Position numbers and translations under genes: made by a program
Part shown: piece after piece, positions 14,124 to 22,675 of the stretch
Numbering within the stretch: the first letter of the stretch is position 1
Layout: every line of letters begins with the position of its first letter
NCBI GenBank assembly: GCA_037385045.1
Contig: JARRNJ010000037.1
Location: forward strand, 1 to 28,720
Direction of reading: 5' to 3'
Length of the DNA: 28,720 nucleotides
From: JARRNJ01 sp037385045
GTDB taxonomy: Bacteria > Pseudomonadota > Gammaproteobacteria > JASBUN01
Notes under the pieces: model-generated
The model's input: the letters and a program-made list of their open reading frames with translations, nothing else
Told to the model about the DNA's origin: nothing
The model's database searches: none

Positions 14124-15521
14124 TCAGGGCTGCGGCAAGCGCTGGCGCGCGCGCCGCGCTGCCGCGCGCACCTGGTCGGGCGCGGTGCCGCCAACATGGT
14201 TGCGCGCCGCCACCGAACCTTCCAGGGTAAGCACTTCGAATACGTCGGCCTCGATCGCGGCGGAAAACTGCCGCAGCTCCTCCAGGCTCATCTGCGACAG
14301 GTCGCGGCCGGTTTCGACGCCGTGACGCACGGCGCCGCCCACCACTTCATGGGCGTCGCGAAACGGCACGCCTTTGCCCACCAGGTAGTCGGCCAGATCC
14401 GTGGCAGTGGAGAATCCAGCGCGCGCGGCACGGTACATGTTGTCGCGCTTGGGTTCGATGGCCGGGACCATGTCGGCGAACGCGCGCAGGCAGTCCGCCA
14501 GGGTGTCGACCGTGTCGAACAGCGGCTCCTTGTCTTCCTGGTTGTCCTTGTTGTAGGCCAGCGGCTGGCCTTTCATCAGGGTCAGCAGCGCGACCAGGTT
14601 GCCGTTGACGCGGCCGGTCTTGCCCCGCACCAGTTCCGGTACGTCCGGGTTCTTCTTCTGCGGCATGATCGAAGAGCCGGTACAGAACCGGTCCGGCAGT
14701 TCGATGAAGTCGAACTGGGCCGACGCCCACAGGATCAGCTCTTCGGAGAAGCGTGACAAATGGGTCAGGCACAGCGCCGCGGCGGCGGCGAATTCAATGG
14801 CGAAATCCCGGTCACTGACCGCATCCAGGGAGTTTTCGCTGGGCTGGTCGAAGCCCAGCTCGGCCGCGGTGTAGGCGCGATCGATGGGATAGCTGGTGCC
14901 GGCCAGGGCGGCGGCGCCGAGCGGCATGACGTTCATGCGCCGGCGGCAGTCGGCCAGGCGCCCGGCGTCGCGCTCCAGCATCTCGCACCACGCCAGCAGG
15001 TGATGGCCGAACGTCACCGGTTGGGCCACTTGCAGATGGGTGAAGCCAGGCATGATGGTGCCGGCTTCGCGCTCGGCCATATCGATCAGCGCCTCGCGCA
15101 GGCGCACCAGGGTGCCGAGAATGCCGTCGATGGCTGCGCGCAGATAGATGCGGATGTCGGTGGCCACCTGGTCGTTGCGCGAGCGCCCCGTATGCAGCTT
15201 CTTGCCCGCGTCGCCGACGCGCTGGGTCAGGCGCGCCTCGATATTCATGTGCACGTCCTCGAGCGCCACCGACCAGGCGAAGTCGCCGCGCTCGATCTCG
15301 CCCCGGATATCCTCGAGACCTTTGACGATGGCGTCCCGTTCGGCGGGTGTAAGAATCCCCGCCTCGGCGAGCATGCGCGCGTGGGCGATCGAGCCCTGGA
15401 TGTCGGCCGCGTACAGGCGCTGATCGAAGCCCACGGACGCGGTGAAGGTCTCGACGAAAGCGTCGGTGGCTTCGGCGAAGCGGCCTTTCCAGGGCTTGTC
15501 GGTGTGCTGGTCTTTGCTCAT
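14124..15521 (-). CDS. argH: Argininosuccinate lyase
   Basis: 465 residues, full length. Last step of arginine synthesis: argininosuccinate to arginine plus fumarate, in the cytoplasm. The fumarase/aspartase superfamily signature GSSIMPQKKNP (282-292) carries the catalytic serine loop. THLQ (161-164) and TGRSRNDQ (111-118) supply the other active-site residues, and YNKDNQEDKEPLFD is also conserved. The start at 15521 (MSKDQHTDKPWKGRF) is conventional. A minus-strand TATACT (15558-15553) lies 32 bp upstream as a likely -10 box. It is divergent from algZ, as in Pseudomonas. Confidence 0.97.
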   Translation of the reverse strand: MSKDQHTDKPWKGRFAEATDAFVETFTASVGFDQRLYAADIQGSIAHARMLAEAGILTPAERDAIVKGLEDIRGEIERGDFAWSVALEDVHMNIEARLTQRVGDAGKKLHTGRSRNDQVATDIRIYLRAAIDGILGTLVRLREALIDMAEREAGTIMPGFTHLQVAQPVTFGHHLLAWCEMLERDAGRLADCRRRMNVMPLGAAALAGTSYPIDRAYTAAELGFDQPSENSLDAVSDRDFAIEFAAAAALCLTHLSRFSEELILWASAQFDFIELPDRFCTGSSIMPQKKNPDVPELVRGKTGRVNGNLVALLTLMKGQPLAYNKDNQEDKEPLFDTVDTLADCLRAFADMVPAIEPKRDNMYRAARAGFSTATDLADYLVGKGVPFRDAHEVVGGAVRHGVETGRDLSQMSLEELRQFSAAIEADVFEVLTLEGSVAARNHVGGTAPDQVRAAARRARQRLPQP

Positions 15522-15656
15522 GGCCGGGCTCGGGGCTGATCAGTTTTCGCGCAGTATAACAGTTCTTCAGCCCGGTACTCATGGGCAGGTGCCCGGCGCG
15601 CGGCGCTTGTGTTGGAGATCGCCCATGGTTTACAACTAGACCCTACCCACCAGTCG

Positions 15657-16745
15657 ATGACCGAGCAGGCGGCCGGCATGGAACGTCCATCGTATCGCCC
15701 CGGGACGCCGGGCGAGGCACATACCTTTCTTCCGGATTTCTGCAACATCCGCATGGTGTTCGCGGTGGTCATCATGGCCGAGCTGTTGGCCCTCGTGCTG
15801 GTATTGGGCGTTCCCGAGGCGGGCGGCCCGCGGTGGGAGGTGCTGGGCATTACCTCGCTGTTCATACAGTGGGTGGCGCTCACGTCGGCCGGGCTGTTGT
15901 GCATGTTGCGCCGCACCCTGGCCCGCTTCGGCAACATCGGTGCCGGAATCGCCAGTTATGCGCTGGTGCTGCTGGCAACCCTCGTGTTGAGCGAGTTGAG
16001 CTTTCGTCTCGGACAGGCTCAGGGTCTGCAGTTCAGTACCGGGTGGCACCGCGCGTTCCTGTTGGACAACCTCGGAGTGAGCGCCATTGTCAGCGCGGTG
16101 GCGCTGCGGTTCTTCTACCTGCAGCATCAACAGCGGCTGTACCTCTATGCGCAGCTCGAAGCGCGCGTGGAGGCCCTGCAGGCGCGCATCCGGCCTCACT
16201 TTCTGTTCAACAGCATGAACACCATTGCCGCCATGATCCGAACCCGTCCGCGGGACGCCGAGCAGGCGGTGGAAAACCTGTCCGACCTGTTCCGTTTCAG
16301 CCTCGCCGACGCCGGGCGGCGCGTGACCCTCAAGGAGGAGCTGGACATCGCCCGGCGCTACGTGCAGATGGAACAGCTGCGCCTGGGCGAGCGCCTGGAG
16401 GTGCAGTGGGATTTCGACGCCGTGCCGGAGGACCTGTCGCTGCCGCCGCTGGTGCTCCAGCCGCTGCTGGAGAACGCCATTTACCACGGCATTGAGAAGT
16501 TGCCCGGCGGTGGTACGGTCACCGTCCGCGGCCGCTTGACGGACGGCGTGCTGGACATTTGCCTGGAAAACCCCGTTGCCGCTGGCGGCGATGAACCGCG
16601 CGGCCGCGGCCAGCGCATGGCGCTGGACAACATCCGCGAGCGGCTGCGTTTCGCGTTTGGTCCGCGGGCTCGGCTTGACCTCGACAAGCGCGAGGGCCTC
16701 TGCCGGGTCGAAGTCTCGTTTCCGATCAAGGACGCGGTCTCATGA
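15657..16745 (+). CDS. algZ: AlgZ/FimS-type sensor histidine kinase
   Basis: 362 residues from ATG 15657. A later ATG at 15678 or an earlier GTG at 15609 are alternatives, since none has a clear ribosome site. The conserved start of the mature region is FLPDFCNIRMVFAVVIMAELLA. Four hydrophobic segments (about 31-51, 62-82, 95-117, 137-153) form a membrane domain. A LytS-type kinase core follows, with phospho-accepting His181 in RPHFLFNSMNTIAAM and an N-box LVLQPLLENAIYHGIE. The C-terminus is a short HATPase domain. It overlaps algR by 4 bases (ATGA), and the two form a two-component pair. In Pseudomonas this pair controls alginate and type IV pili; targets here are not known. Confidence 0.92.
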   Translation: MTEQAAGMERPSYRPGTPGEAHTFLPDFCNIRMVFAVVIMAELLALVLVLGVPEAGGPRWEVLGITSLFIQWVALTSAGLLCMLRRTLARFGNIGAGIASYALVLLATLVLSELSFRLGQAQGLQFSTGWHRAFLLDNLGVSAIVSAVALRFFYLQHQQRLYLYAQLEARVEALQARIRPHFLFNSMNTIAAMIRTRPRDAEQAVENLSDLFRFSLADAGRRVTLKEELDIARRYVQMEQLRLGERLEVQWDFDAVPEDLSLPPLVLQPLLENAIYHGIEKLPGGGTVTVRGRLTDGVLDICLENPVAAGGDEPRGRGQRMALDNIRERLRFAFGPRARLDLDKREGLCRVEVSFPIKDAVS

Positions 16746-17479
16746 GAGTGCTGATTACCGACGATGAGGCGCCGGCCCGGGCGCGGCTGCGTGCCCTGGT
16801 CGACGAGATCGGGCGCCATGAAGTGGTGGCGGAAGCCGCCAGCGGCAGCGACGCCCTGGCGCTGTGCGAACGGCTGCAGCCCGATGCGCTGCTGCTGGAC
16901 ATCCGCATGCCGGGAATCGACGGCCTCGAGACCGCGCGCCACCTGGCCCAGCTCGAACATCCGCCGGCGGTGATTTTCACCACCGCCTATGATCAGCACG
17001 CGGTGGAAGCGTTCGACGCCAGCGCCGTGGATTACCTGCTCAAGCCGATCCGGCGCGAGCGGTTGGAGGAAGCGCTGGACAAGGTCCAGCGGCTCACCCG
17101 CGCGCAGCTCGCCGCAGTGGGCGCCCAGGCTGGACAGGATAGGACCCGCACCCACATCTGCGCCCGGATCCGAGGCAACCTGAGGCTGATCCCGGTGGAC
17201 GAGGTGCTGTATTTCATGGCCGACCAGAAGTACGTGATCGTGCGTCACCTGCGGGGCGAGGTACTGGTCGAGGAATCACTGAAGTCGCTGGAGCAGGAGT
17301 TTGGCGGGCGGTTTCTGCGCATCCATCGCAATGCCCTGGTGGCCAAAGCCTATCTGGAGGGCATGGAAAGGGCCGCCGGCGGGCGCCTGTTGGTGCGCCT
17401 GCGGCATGTCGAGGAAGGTCTGGAGGTGAGCCGCCGACACGCCGCCGAGGTGCGCCAGAACATGAAGCTCAAATCCTAG
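16742..17479 (+). CDS. algR: AlgR-type LytTR response regulator
   Basis: 245 residues. The receiver domain (1-120) has the acidic pair Asp7-Asp8, phospho-acceptor Asp53 (LLLDIRMPG), Thr of FTTAYD, and the Lys of YLLKPI. The C-terminal LytTR DNA-binding domain (about 140-240) shows the family pattern IPVDEVLYFMADQKYVIV and FLRIHRNALV. The partner kinase overlaps it by 4 bases. Its stop is 10 bp from the convergent thioredoxin-like gene, with only CCCCGGGG between, so there is no clear terminator. Confidence 0.94.
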   Translation: MRVLITDDEAPARARLRALVDEIGRHEVVAEAASGSDALALCERLQPDALLLDIRMPGIDGLETARHLAQLEHPPAVIFTTAYDQHAVEAFDASAVDYLLKPIRRERLEEALDKVQRLTRAQLAAVGAQAGQDRTRTHICARIRGNLRLIPVDEVLYFMADQKYVIVRHLRGEVLVEESLKSLEQEFGGRFLRIHRNALVAKAYLEGMERAAGGRLLVRLRHVEEGLEVSRRHAAEVRQNMKLKS

Positions 17480-17489
17480 CCCCGGGGCG

Positions 17490-18023
17490 TCAGCGCACCG
17501 GCGTCCCGTGCCGCGCCACGGTGGCATCGCGGCCGTCCAGCACGTGCCGCGAGTTGGCGATGGCGGCATCGACCCGCCCGCCGAACATCTCCACCGTATT
17601 GATGCCGACGATCCGTTCGCTGAGCTCACGGCCGCGGGCATCGAGGAACAGGATGGTGGGCGTCACGCGAACGTCGTAGCGCCGCGCCAGTTGGTCCGCG
17701 GCAACCCGACGTCCGTGGAAATCGCGGATGCTCGGCTGCTCGTCGATGACAATTTTCCGTATAATCACCTTGTCGTCGTAATCCCCGCTGATGAGCATCG
17801 GCCGCAGGATCTCGCGCTCCAGCAGCTCGCAGTAGGAACAGTCGCTGGCGGTGAACACCAGCATGATCGGCAGCCGCCTGGCGGTGGCGAGCTTGGCATC
17901 GGCGCTGAGGTTGGAAGTGACCGTAACGCGCGGCGCGGCCGCTACCGCGGCGAGGCCCCACAGGGCGAGAAGCAGCGCCAGCAACAGGCGCTGCACCCGG
18001 AGATCAGTGCAGGTCTGGTTCAT
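17490..18023 (-). CDS. Exported thioredoxin-like protein
   Basis: 177 residues. An N-terminal signal or membrane anchor (about 11-30, QRLLLALLLALWGLAAVAAA) is followed by a thioredoxin fold with a redox motif Cys62-Ser-Tyr-Cys65 (VFTASDCSYCELLEREI) and the cis-proline VTPTILFLD. It probably acts in the periplasm in disulfide reduction or isomerisation, as in SoxW- or DsbD-gamma-like proteins. Which substrate it serves is not shown. It is divergent from hemC and convergent with algR, and stands as its own transcription unit. Confidence 0.8.
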   Translation of the reverse strand: MNQTCTDLRVQRLLLALLLALWGLAAVAAAPRVTVTSNLSADAKLATARRLPIMLVFTASDCSYCELLEREILRPMLISGDYDDKVIIRKIVIDEQPSIRDFHGRRVAADQLARRYDVRVTPTILFLDARGRELSERIVGINTVEMFGGRVDAAIANSRHVLDGRDATVARHGTPVR

Positions 18024-18175
18024 GGTTGTTGATGACAGCGGTTAGTGGCGCCGCAGGGACGGCGGAACTGTCTGAATTCTCCCACAAATCGTGGTTGGGG
18101 GCCAGCGGAAGGGCGCCTGCGCGGCCGCTGCGGCCCTGGTAGCCAAACGACACGTTGACGGAAAATCGACCCAAA

Positions 18176-19111
18176 ATGCCCGAAAATCGAATCAGAATCG
18201 CCACCCGCAAGAGCCAGCTGGCGTTGTGGCAGGCCGAGCACGTGGCCGCACTGCTGCGCCGTTTCCACCCCGGCCTGGAGGTGGAACTGGTGGGGATGAG
18301 CACCCAGGGCGATCGCGTCCTGGACACGCCGCTGGCCAAGATCGGCGGCAAGGGGCTGTTCGTCAAGGAACTGGAGCAGGGCATGCTGGCGGGCGAAGCC
18401 GATCTGGCCGTGCACTCCATGAAGGACGTGCCGGTGGAGCTGCCCGCGGGCCTGCACATCGCGGTGGTGCTGGAGCGGGAGGACCCCCGCGACGCGTTCG
18501 TATCGCCGCGCTTCGACGGCATCGACGAGCTGCCGGCGGGCGCGCGCGTGGGAACGTCCAGCCTGCGCCGGCGCTGCCAGCTGGCGGAAATGCGCCCGGA
18601 TCTCGACATCGCCGACCTGCGCGGCAACGTCAACACCCGGCTCGACAAGCTGGACCGGGGCCACTACGACGCGGTTGTTCTCGCCAGCGCCGGCCTGCGC
18701 CGGCTGGGCCTGGAGGATCGCATCCGCCAGGCGCTGGGCCCGGAGGTCATGCTGCCCGCCATCGGCCAGGGCGTCATCGGCGTCGAATGCCGGGTCGGCG
18801 ACGCACGCATCCAGCAGCTGCTGGCACCCCTGAGCCACGCCGACACCGAGGTGCGGATCCGCGCCGAGCGCGCCCTCAACCACCATCTCCACGGCGGCTG
18901 CCAGGTGCCCATCGCCGGCCATGCCGAACTGGGCCACGGCGTGGTGGTGCTGCGCGGTCTGGTGGGGCGCCCCGACGGCAGCGAAGTGGTGCACGGCGTG
19001 ATCAGCGGCCGGCCGGACGACGCCGAGGAGCTGGGCGCGGTGCTGGCCGAGGACCTGCTGTCGCGCGGCGCGCGCAGCATCCTCGACGAGTTGTTCGAGG
19101 CCGGGGCCTGA
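18176..19111 (+). CDS. hemC: Porphobilinogen deaminase (hydroxymethylbilane synthase)
   Basis: 311 residues. It joins four porphobilinogen units into hydroxymethylbilane in the tetrapyrrole pathway. The N-terminus IRIATRKSQLALWQAEHV is classical. Catalytic Asp84 (HSMKDVP) and the dipyrromethane-anchoring Cys242 (HGGCQVPIAGHA) fall at the same numbers as in the E. coli enzyme. ATG 18176 is preferred over a TTG at 18155, as it gives the usual N-terminus. It is first gene of hemC-hemD-hemX-hemY, and hemD starts 33 bp after its stop. Confidence 0.97.
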   Translation: MPENRIRIATRKSQLALWQAEHVAALLRRFHPGLEVELVGMSTQGDRVLDTPLAKIGGKGLFVKELEQGMLAGEADLAVHSMKDVPVELPAGLHIAVVLEREDPRDAFVSPRFDGIDELPAGARVGTSSLRRRCQLAEMRPDLDIADLRGNVNTRLDKLDRGHYDAVVLASAGLRRLGLEDRIRQALGPEVMLPAIGQGVIGVECRVGDARIQQLLAPLSHADTEVRIRAERALNHHLHGGCQVPIAGHAELGHGVVVLRGLVGRPDGSEVVHGVISGRPDDAEELGAVLAEDLLSRGARSILDELFEAGA

Positions 19112-19144
19112 TCGGCTGGCCACGGCGGAACACCGGGATCGGCG

Positions 19145-19957
19145 ATGACCCACGCGCGAACGCCCAACTCCGCCTCTGCCGACCTTGCCGGCATCGGCGT
19201 GCTGGTCACCCGGCCGGCCCACCAGGCCGACGGGTTGTGCCGGTTGATCGAGGCGGCCGGCGGTCGGGCGGTTCGCTTCCCGGTGCTGGAGATCGCCGAG
19301 CCGCGCAACCCGGCGGCGTTGCGGCCCGTAATGGACCGTATCGAGGACTATGACCTGGCGCTGTTCGTCAGCGCCAACGCCGTGGAGCGCGGGCTGGCGC
19401 GAATCACCGCGCGGGGTCCGTGGCCGCCACGGCTGCGCACGGTCGCCATCGGTGCGGCGTCGGCGCGCGAGCTGGAGCGCCGCGGCCGGCGTGCGGACAT
19501 CCGCCCCCGGGGCCGCTATGACAGCGAGGCCCTGCTCGCCTTGCCGCAGTTGCAGGACTTGCGCGGCCGGCGGGTGGTGATCTTTCGTGGCGAAGGCGGC
19601 CGCGAACTGCTGGCCGACACCCTGCGCCGGCGCGGCGCCGAGGTCGATTACGCCGAGGTGTACCGGCGGGTCCGGCCCACGGCTCCGGATACTGCCGGCC
19701 TGCTGCAGCGTTGGGAGGGCGGCGAGATCCAGGTGGTGGTCGTCACCAGCAATGAGGGGCTGCGCAATCTGTGCAGCCTGCTGCCATCGCCGGCGCGTCC
19801 GCGTTTGTATCGCACGCCGCTGGTGGTGGTCAGTGAACGTATGCTACAACTTGCTCAGGAACTGGGGTTTACGGCGCCGATCGTCGTAGCCGAGCGGGCG
19901 GCTGACGATGCCATCGTAGCCGCCATCGGCCGTTGTGGTTCCGGAGTGTCGAATTAG
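19145..19957 (+). CDS. hemD: Uroporphyrinogen-III synthase
   Basis: 270 residues. It cyclises hydroxymethylbilane to uroporphyrinogen III. The family has low sequence conservation, but the pattern GVLVTRPAHQADGLCRLIEAAGG at the start, LFVSANAVERGL, VAIGAASAREL, VVIFRGEGGRELL and VVTSNEGLRNL are typical, and the position after hemC is decisive. Nine bases separate it from hemX. Confidence 0.95.
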   Translation: MTHARTPNSASADLAGIGVLVTRPAHQADGLCRLIEAAGGRAVRFPVLEIAEPRNPAALRPVMDRIEDYDLALFVSANAVERGLARITARGPWPPRLRTVAIGAASARELERRGRRADIRPRGRYDSEALLALPQLQDLRGRRVVIFRGEGGRELLADTLRRRGAEVDYAEVYRRVRPTAPDTAGLLQRWEGGEIQVVVVTSNEGLRNLCSLLPSPARPRLYRTPLVVVSERMLQLAQELGFTAPIVVAERAADDAIVAAIGRCGSGVSN

Positions 19958-19966
19958 AGAGGTTCC

Positions 19967-21202
19967 ATGGCCGAGAAGGACGATACGCAGGGCGACAAGA
20001 CCGCCGGTGGTTCCAACGCGGCGGAGACGAAATCCCGCCGACGCACGCCAGCCCCCAAGCCCGATGCAGCCGCCGGCAGCGCGGCCGGCAAGGGTGCCGC
20101 CGCGCCGGGGCGTCGGCGGCCGTGGGCGCTGGTGGTGGCGCTGGTTGCCCTGCTCGCGGCAGCCGCCGCCGGCGGCTTCGGGTATTACCTGTGGCGCGAA
20201 CTGGGCCTGGCCCGCCAGGACCTGCAACAGTTCCAGACCCGCACCGACGCCGGCCTCGGCGACCTGCGTTCCAACCTGAACCAGGGGCTGCAGCAGTTGC
20301 GCCAGCAACAGGCCGACCTGCGCCGCGGACAACAGGACGTCGACAAGGCCCTGCAGAACCTGCGGCAGCTGGCCGGCCGCGACCAGAACGGCTGGGTCCT
20401 GGCCGAAGTCGAATACCTGATGCGCATCGCCAACCAGCGCCTGCGCCTGACCCGCGACGTGGATACGGCGGTCGAGGCGCTGTCGGCGGCCGACCAGCGC
20501 CTGCGCGATCTGGCCGATCCCGGCCTGACCCCTATACGCCAGCAGCTGGCCAACGAAATCGCCGCCCTCAAGGCGGTGCCGCGTCCCGACATCGCCGGCA
20601 TGGCACTGCAACTCGAGAGCCTGGAGCAGCAGTCGGACCGGCTCACCGTCGGCGCCACCCAGCGCGGCCACGCCCTGGATGAAACCGCCGCCGCCGGCCG
20701 TCCGGAGTCGGGTGCCGGCGGTGAAGGCTGGCGCGGCGCGCTCAAGGGCGTCTGGACGGAACTCAAAACCCTGGTGGTGATCCGCCGCCACGACCAGCCC
20801 ATCGCCCCCCTGCTCAGTCCCGCGCAGGACCGCCTGCTGCGCGAAATCCTGCGCCTGAAGCTCGAATCGGCCCGGGTGGCATTGCTCGAAGACAACCCGA
20901 AGTTGTTTGCCGACAGCATCAAGGGTGCGCGCGAATGGCTGCAGCAGCGTTTCGACCCGCACGACGCGGCCGTGGCAAGCATGCTGAAACAGCTCGACGG
21001 CCTGGCCACGGCAGAAATTCGACCCAAGCTGCCGGATATTTCCGCGTCGCTGCGCAGCCTGCGCCAGCGGCTCGAACGCCGTGGAGAGCAGGTGCACGAA
21101 CCGTCGCCGCCTCCCGCGGCCGCTGCGCACCCGCCCGCGCCCGGACCCGATACCGGCTCGCAGAACGCCGCGCCGGCGCCGGCCGCCACCGGCAAGGAAT
21201 AG
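19967..21202 (+). CDS. hemX: HemX-like membrane protein
   Basis: 411 residues. A charged, Ala/Pro/Lys-rich cytoplasmic N-terminus (1-50) is followed by one membrane helix (about 53-75, WALVVALVALLAAAAAGGFGYYLW), a Gln-rich coiled coil (about 76-135, with LQQLRQQQADLRRGQQ) and the HemX core (WVLAEVEYLMRIANQRLRLTRD). The tail (about 380-411) is Pro/Ala-rich. Family knowledge: it is always linked to hemCD in gammaproteobacteria, and its biochemical role is not settled (it was once called a uroporphyrinogen methyltransferase). AGAGAGG precedes the ATG by 5 bases. Confidence 0.9.
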   Translation: MAEKDDTQGDKTAGGSNAAETKSRRRTPAPKPDAAAGSAAGKGAAAPGRRRPWALVVALVALLAAAAAGGFGYYLWRELGLARQDLQQFQTRTDAGLGDLRSNLNQGLQQLRQQQADLRRGQQDVDKALQNLRQLAGRDQNGWVLAEVEYLMRIANQRLRLTRDVDTAVEALSAADQRLRDLADPGLTPIRQQLANEIAALKAVPRPDIAGMALQLESLEQQSDRLTVGATQRGHALDETAAAGRPESGAGGEGWRGALKGVWTELKTLVVIRRHDQPIAPLLSPAQDRLLREILRLKLESARVALLEDNPKLFADSIKGAREWLQQRFDPHDAAVASMLKQLDGLATAEIRPKLPDISASLRSLRQRLERRGEQVHEPSPPPAAAAHPPAPGPDTGSQNAAPAPAATGKE

Positions 21203-21208
21203 CTGCCG

Positions 21209-22477
21209 ATGAGACTGTTGATCGCTTTTGTCCTGTTGCTGCTGGTTACGGTCAGCGTGGCCCTGATCGTGTTGCATGACCCCGGCTACGTGCTGATCTC
21301 CTACGGCGTGTGGACGCTGGAGACCACCCTGTCGTTCTTTCTCATCGCCCTGGCGCTGGGCTACGTGGTGTTGTACTACTTGGCCCACACCCTGCGCGGG
21401 CTGTGGCGCCTGCCGGTGCGGGTCCACGACTGGCGCGCCTCGCACCACCGCGACCGCTCCCGGGACAGTTTCTACCGCGGCATGACCGAGCTGGCCGAGG
21501 GACGCTGGAAAACCGCCGAGCGCCATCTGGTCAGGAGCGCCCGCTACAGCGAGGCGCCGATGCTGGTGTATCTCGGAGCCGCCCGCGCCGCCCAGCAGCA
21601 GGGTGCGCCGGAGCGGCGCGACCGCTACCTGCACCTGGCCCACGAAAGCGCACCGTCCGCGGTGGTGGCGGTGGGCTTGACCCAGGCACAGCTGCAGATC
21701 GCCCACGAACAGCTCGAGCAGGCCCTGGCCACCCTCACCCACTTGCGCAGCCTCGAGCCGCGCAACACCTACGTGTTGCGCATGCTCATGAAGCTCTACC
21801 AGGAACTGCGCGATTGGGAGCACCTGCGCGACCTGCTGCCGGAACTGCGCAAGCGCAATGTGCTGGACAGCGTACAGCTTGCCAAGCTGGAGGCCCGCGT
21901 TTATTCGGAGCTGCTGCGGCGGGCGGCGGCATCCGGCGACAGCCAGGCGCTGCGCAGCGCCTGGGAAGCGATTCCCAAGCCGCAGCGCGAGGACAGCGAA
22001 CTGGTGCTCGAGTACGCCAAACTGCTGCAGGGCCGCGGCGAGGGCGAGGAGGCCGAACCGCTGGTGCGGGCGGCTCTGCGCCGGCGCTGGAGCGAAAAAC
22101 TGGTGCATGTCTACGGGCTGCTCGACAGCGACGACCCGGCGCGGCAGCTGGCGGCGGCCGAAGCCTGGGCCAAGGATTACGGCAAAAACCCGGTGCTGCT
22201 GCTCACCCTGGGTCGCCTGTGCCTGCGCAACCGGCTGTGGGGCAAGGCGCGGATCTACCTGGAATCCAGCATTGGCGCCGGGCCGCGCGCCGAAGCCTAC
22301 AATGAGCTGGGGGCGCTGCTCGAGCGCATGGGGGATGCCGACGCCGCCATGAACTGCTACCGCGAGGGCATGGCGTTGGCGGTCAGCGAGGGCACCTACC
22401 GTTTTCCGGAAGACGCCGACCTCAGCGCCGAAGCGGAGGTGCACACCGAGCAGCTGGAGCACAAGGCCGGGGCTTAG
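21209..22477 (+). CDS. hemY: HemY-like TPR membrane protein
   Basis: 422 residues, starting 6 bases after hemX. Two membrane helices (about 3-21 and 39-60) are followed by the HemY_N region (RGLWRLPVRVHDWRASHHRDRSRDSFYRGMTELAEGRW) and helical tetratricopeptide-like repeats to the end. It is the gammaproteobacterial HemY of the hemCDXY operon, not the protoporphyrinogen oxidase that shares the name. It probably scaffolds late heme-synthesis steps at the membrane. The transcript ends in a convergent spacer with a long palindrome. Confidence 0.92.
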   Translation: MRLLIAFVLLLLVTVSVALIVLHDPGYVLISYGVWTLETTLSFFLIALALGYVVLYYLAHTLRGLWRLPVRVHDWRASHHRDRSRDSFYRGMTELAEGRWKTAERHLVRSARYSEAPMLVYLGAARAAQQQGAPERRDRYLHLAHESAPSAVVAVGLTQAQLQIAHEQLEQALATLTHLRSLEPRNTYVLRMLMKLYQELRDWEHLRDLLPELRKRNVLDSVQLAKLEARVYSELLRRAAASGDSQALRSAWEAIPKPQREDSELVLEYAKLLQGRGEGEEAEPLVRAALRRRWSEKLVHVYGLLDSDDPARQLAAAEAWAKDYGKNPVLLLTLGRLCLRNRLWGKARIYLESSIGAGPRAEAYNELGALLERMGDADAAMNCYREGMALAVSEGTYRFPEDADLSAEAEVHTEQLEHKAGA

Positions 22478-22539
22478 CTCGCTTACTGCACCATCCGGCC
22501 TAAGTGGCAGCGGCACCATGCGCCCGGCGGGTCGCTTAA

Positions 22540-22563
22540 CCGCATTCGGCGCGCCGAATGCGG
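22540..22563. repeat. Perfect 24-bp palindrome
   Basis: CCGCATTCGGCG followed by its exact reverse complement CGCCGAATGCGG. It lies in the 198-bp convergent spacer between hemY and the flavin reductase gene and overlaps the REP-like element next to it. It could work as a bidirectional transcription stop, although no T run is present. Confidence 0.8.
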
Positions 22564-22577
22564 CCGGCGCACCCTAC
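22548..22577 (-). repeat. REP-like palindrome with GTAG head, copy 4
   Basis: On the minus strand: GTAG (22577-22574), GGTGCGCC, a 10-base loop, GGCGCGCC (22555-22548). All eight pairs form with one G-T wobble. It has the same CGTAGGGTG flank as the copies at 871, 5513 and 27191. Confidence 0.6.
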
Positions 22578-22675
22578 GGGCTAGAAATGTCGGATGGATA
22601 GGCTCGGCGCATCAACCCTGCGAAGGCAGGCCACAACCGGGAGCGCGGTGGACTATCCGGGTCGAGCGCCACATA

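Noticed and set aside
15551..15656. Strong promoter for algZ
   Set aside because: Only the minus-strand TATACT for argH is convincing. I could not find a paired -35/-10 on the plus strand, so no algZ promoter is claimed.
19844..22519. 891-codon minus-strand frame opposite hemX/hemY
   Set aside because: Antisense to two well-supported hem operon genes; composition is His/Gln/Ala-rich without motifs.
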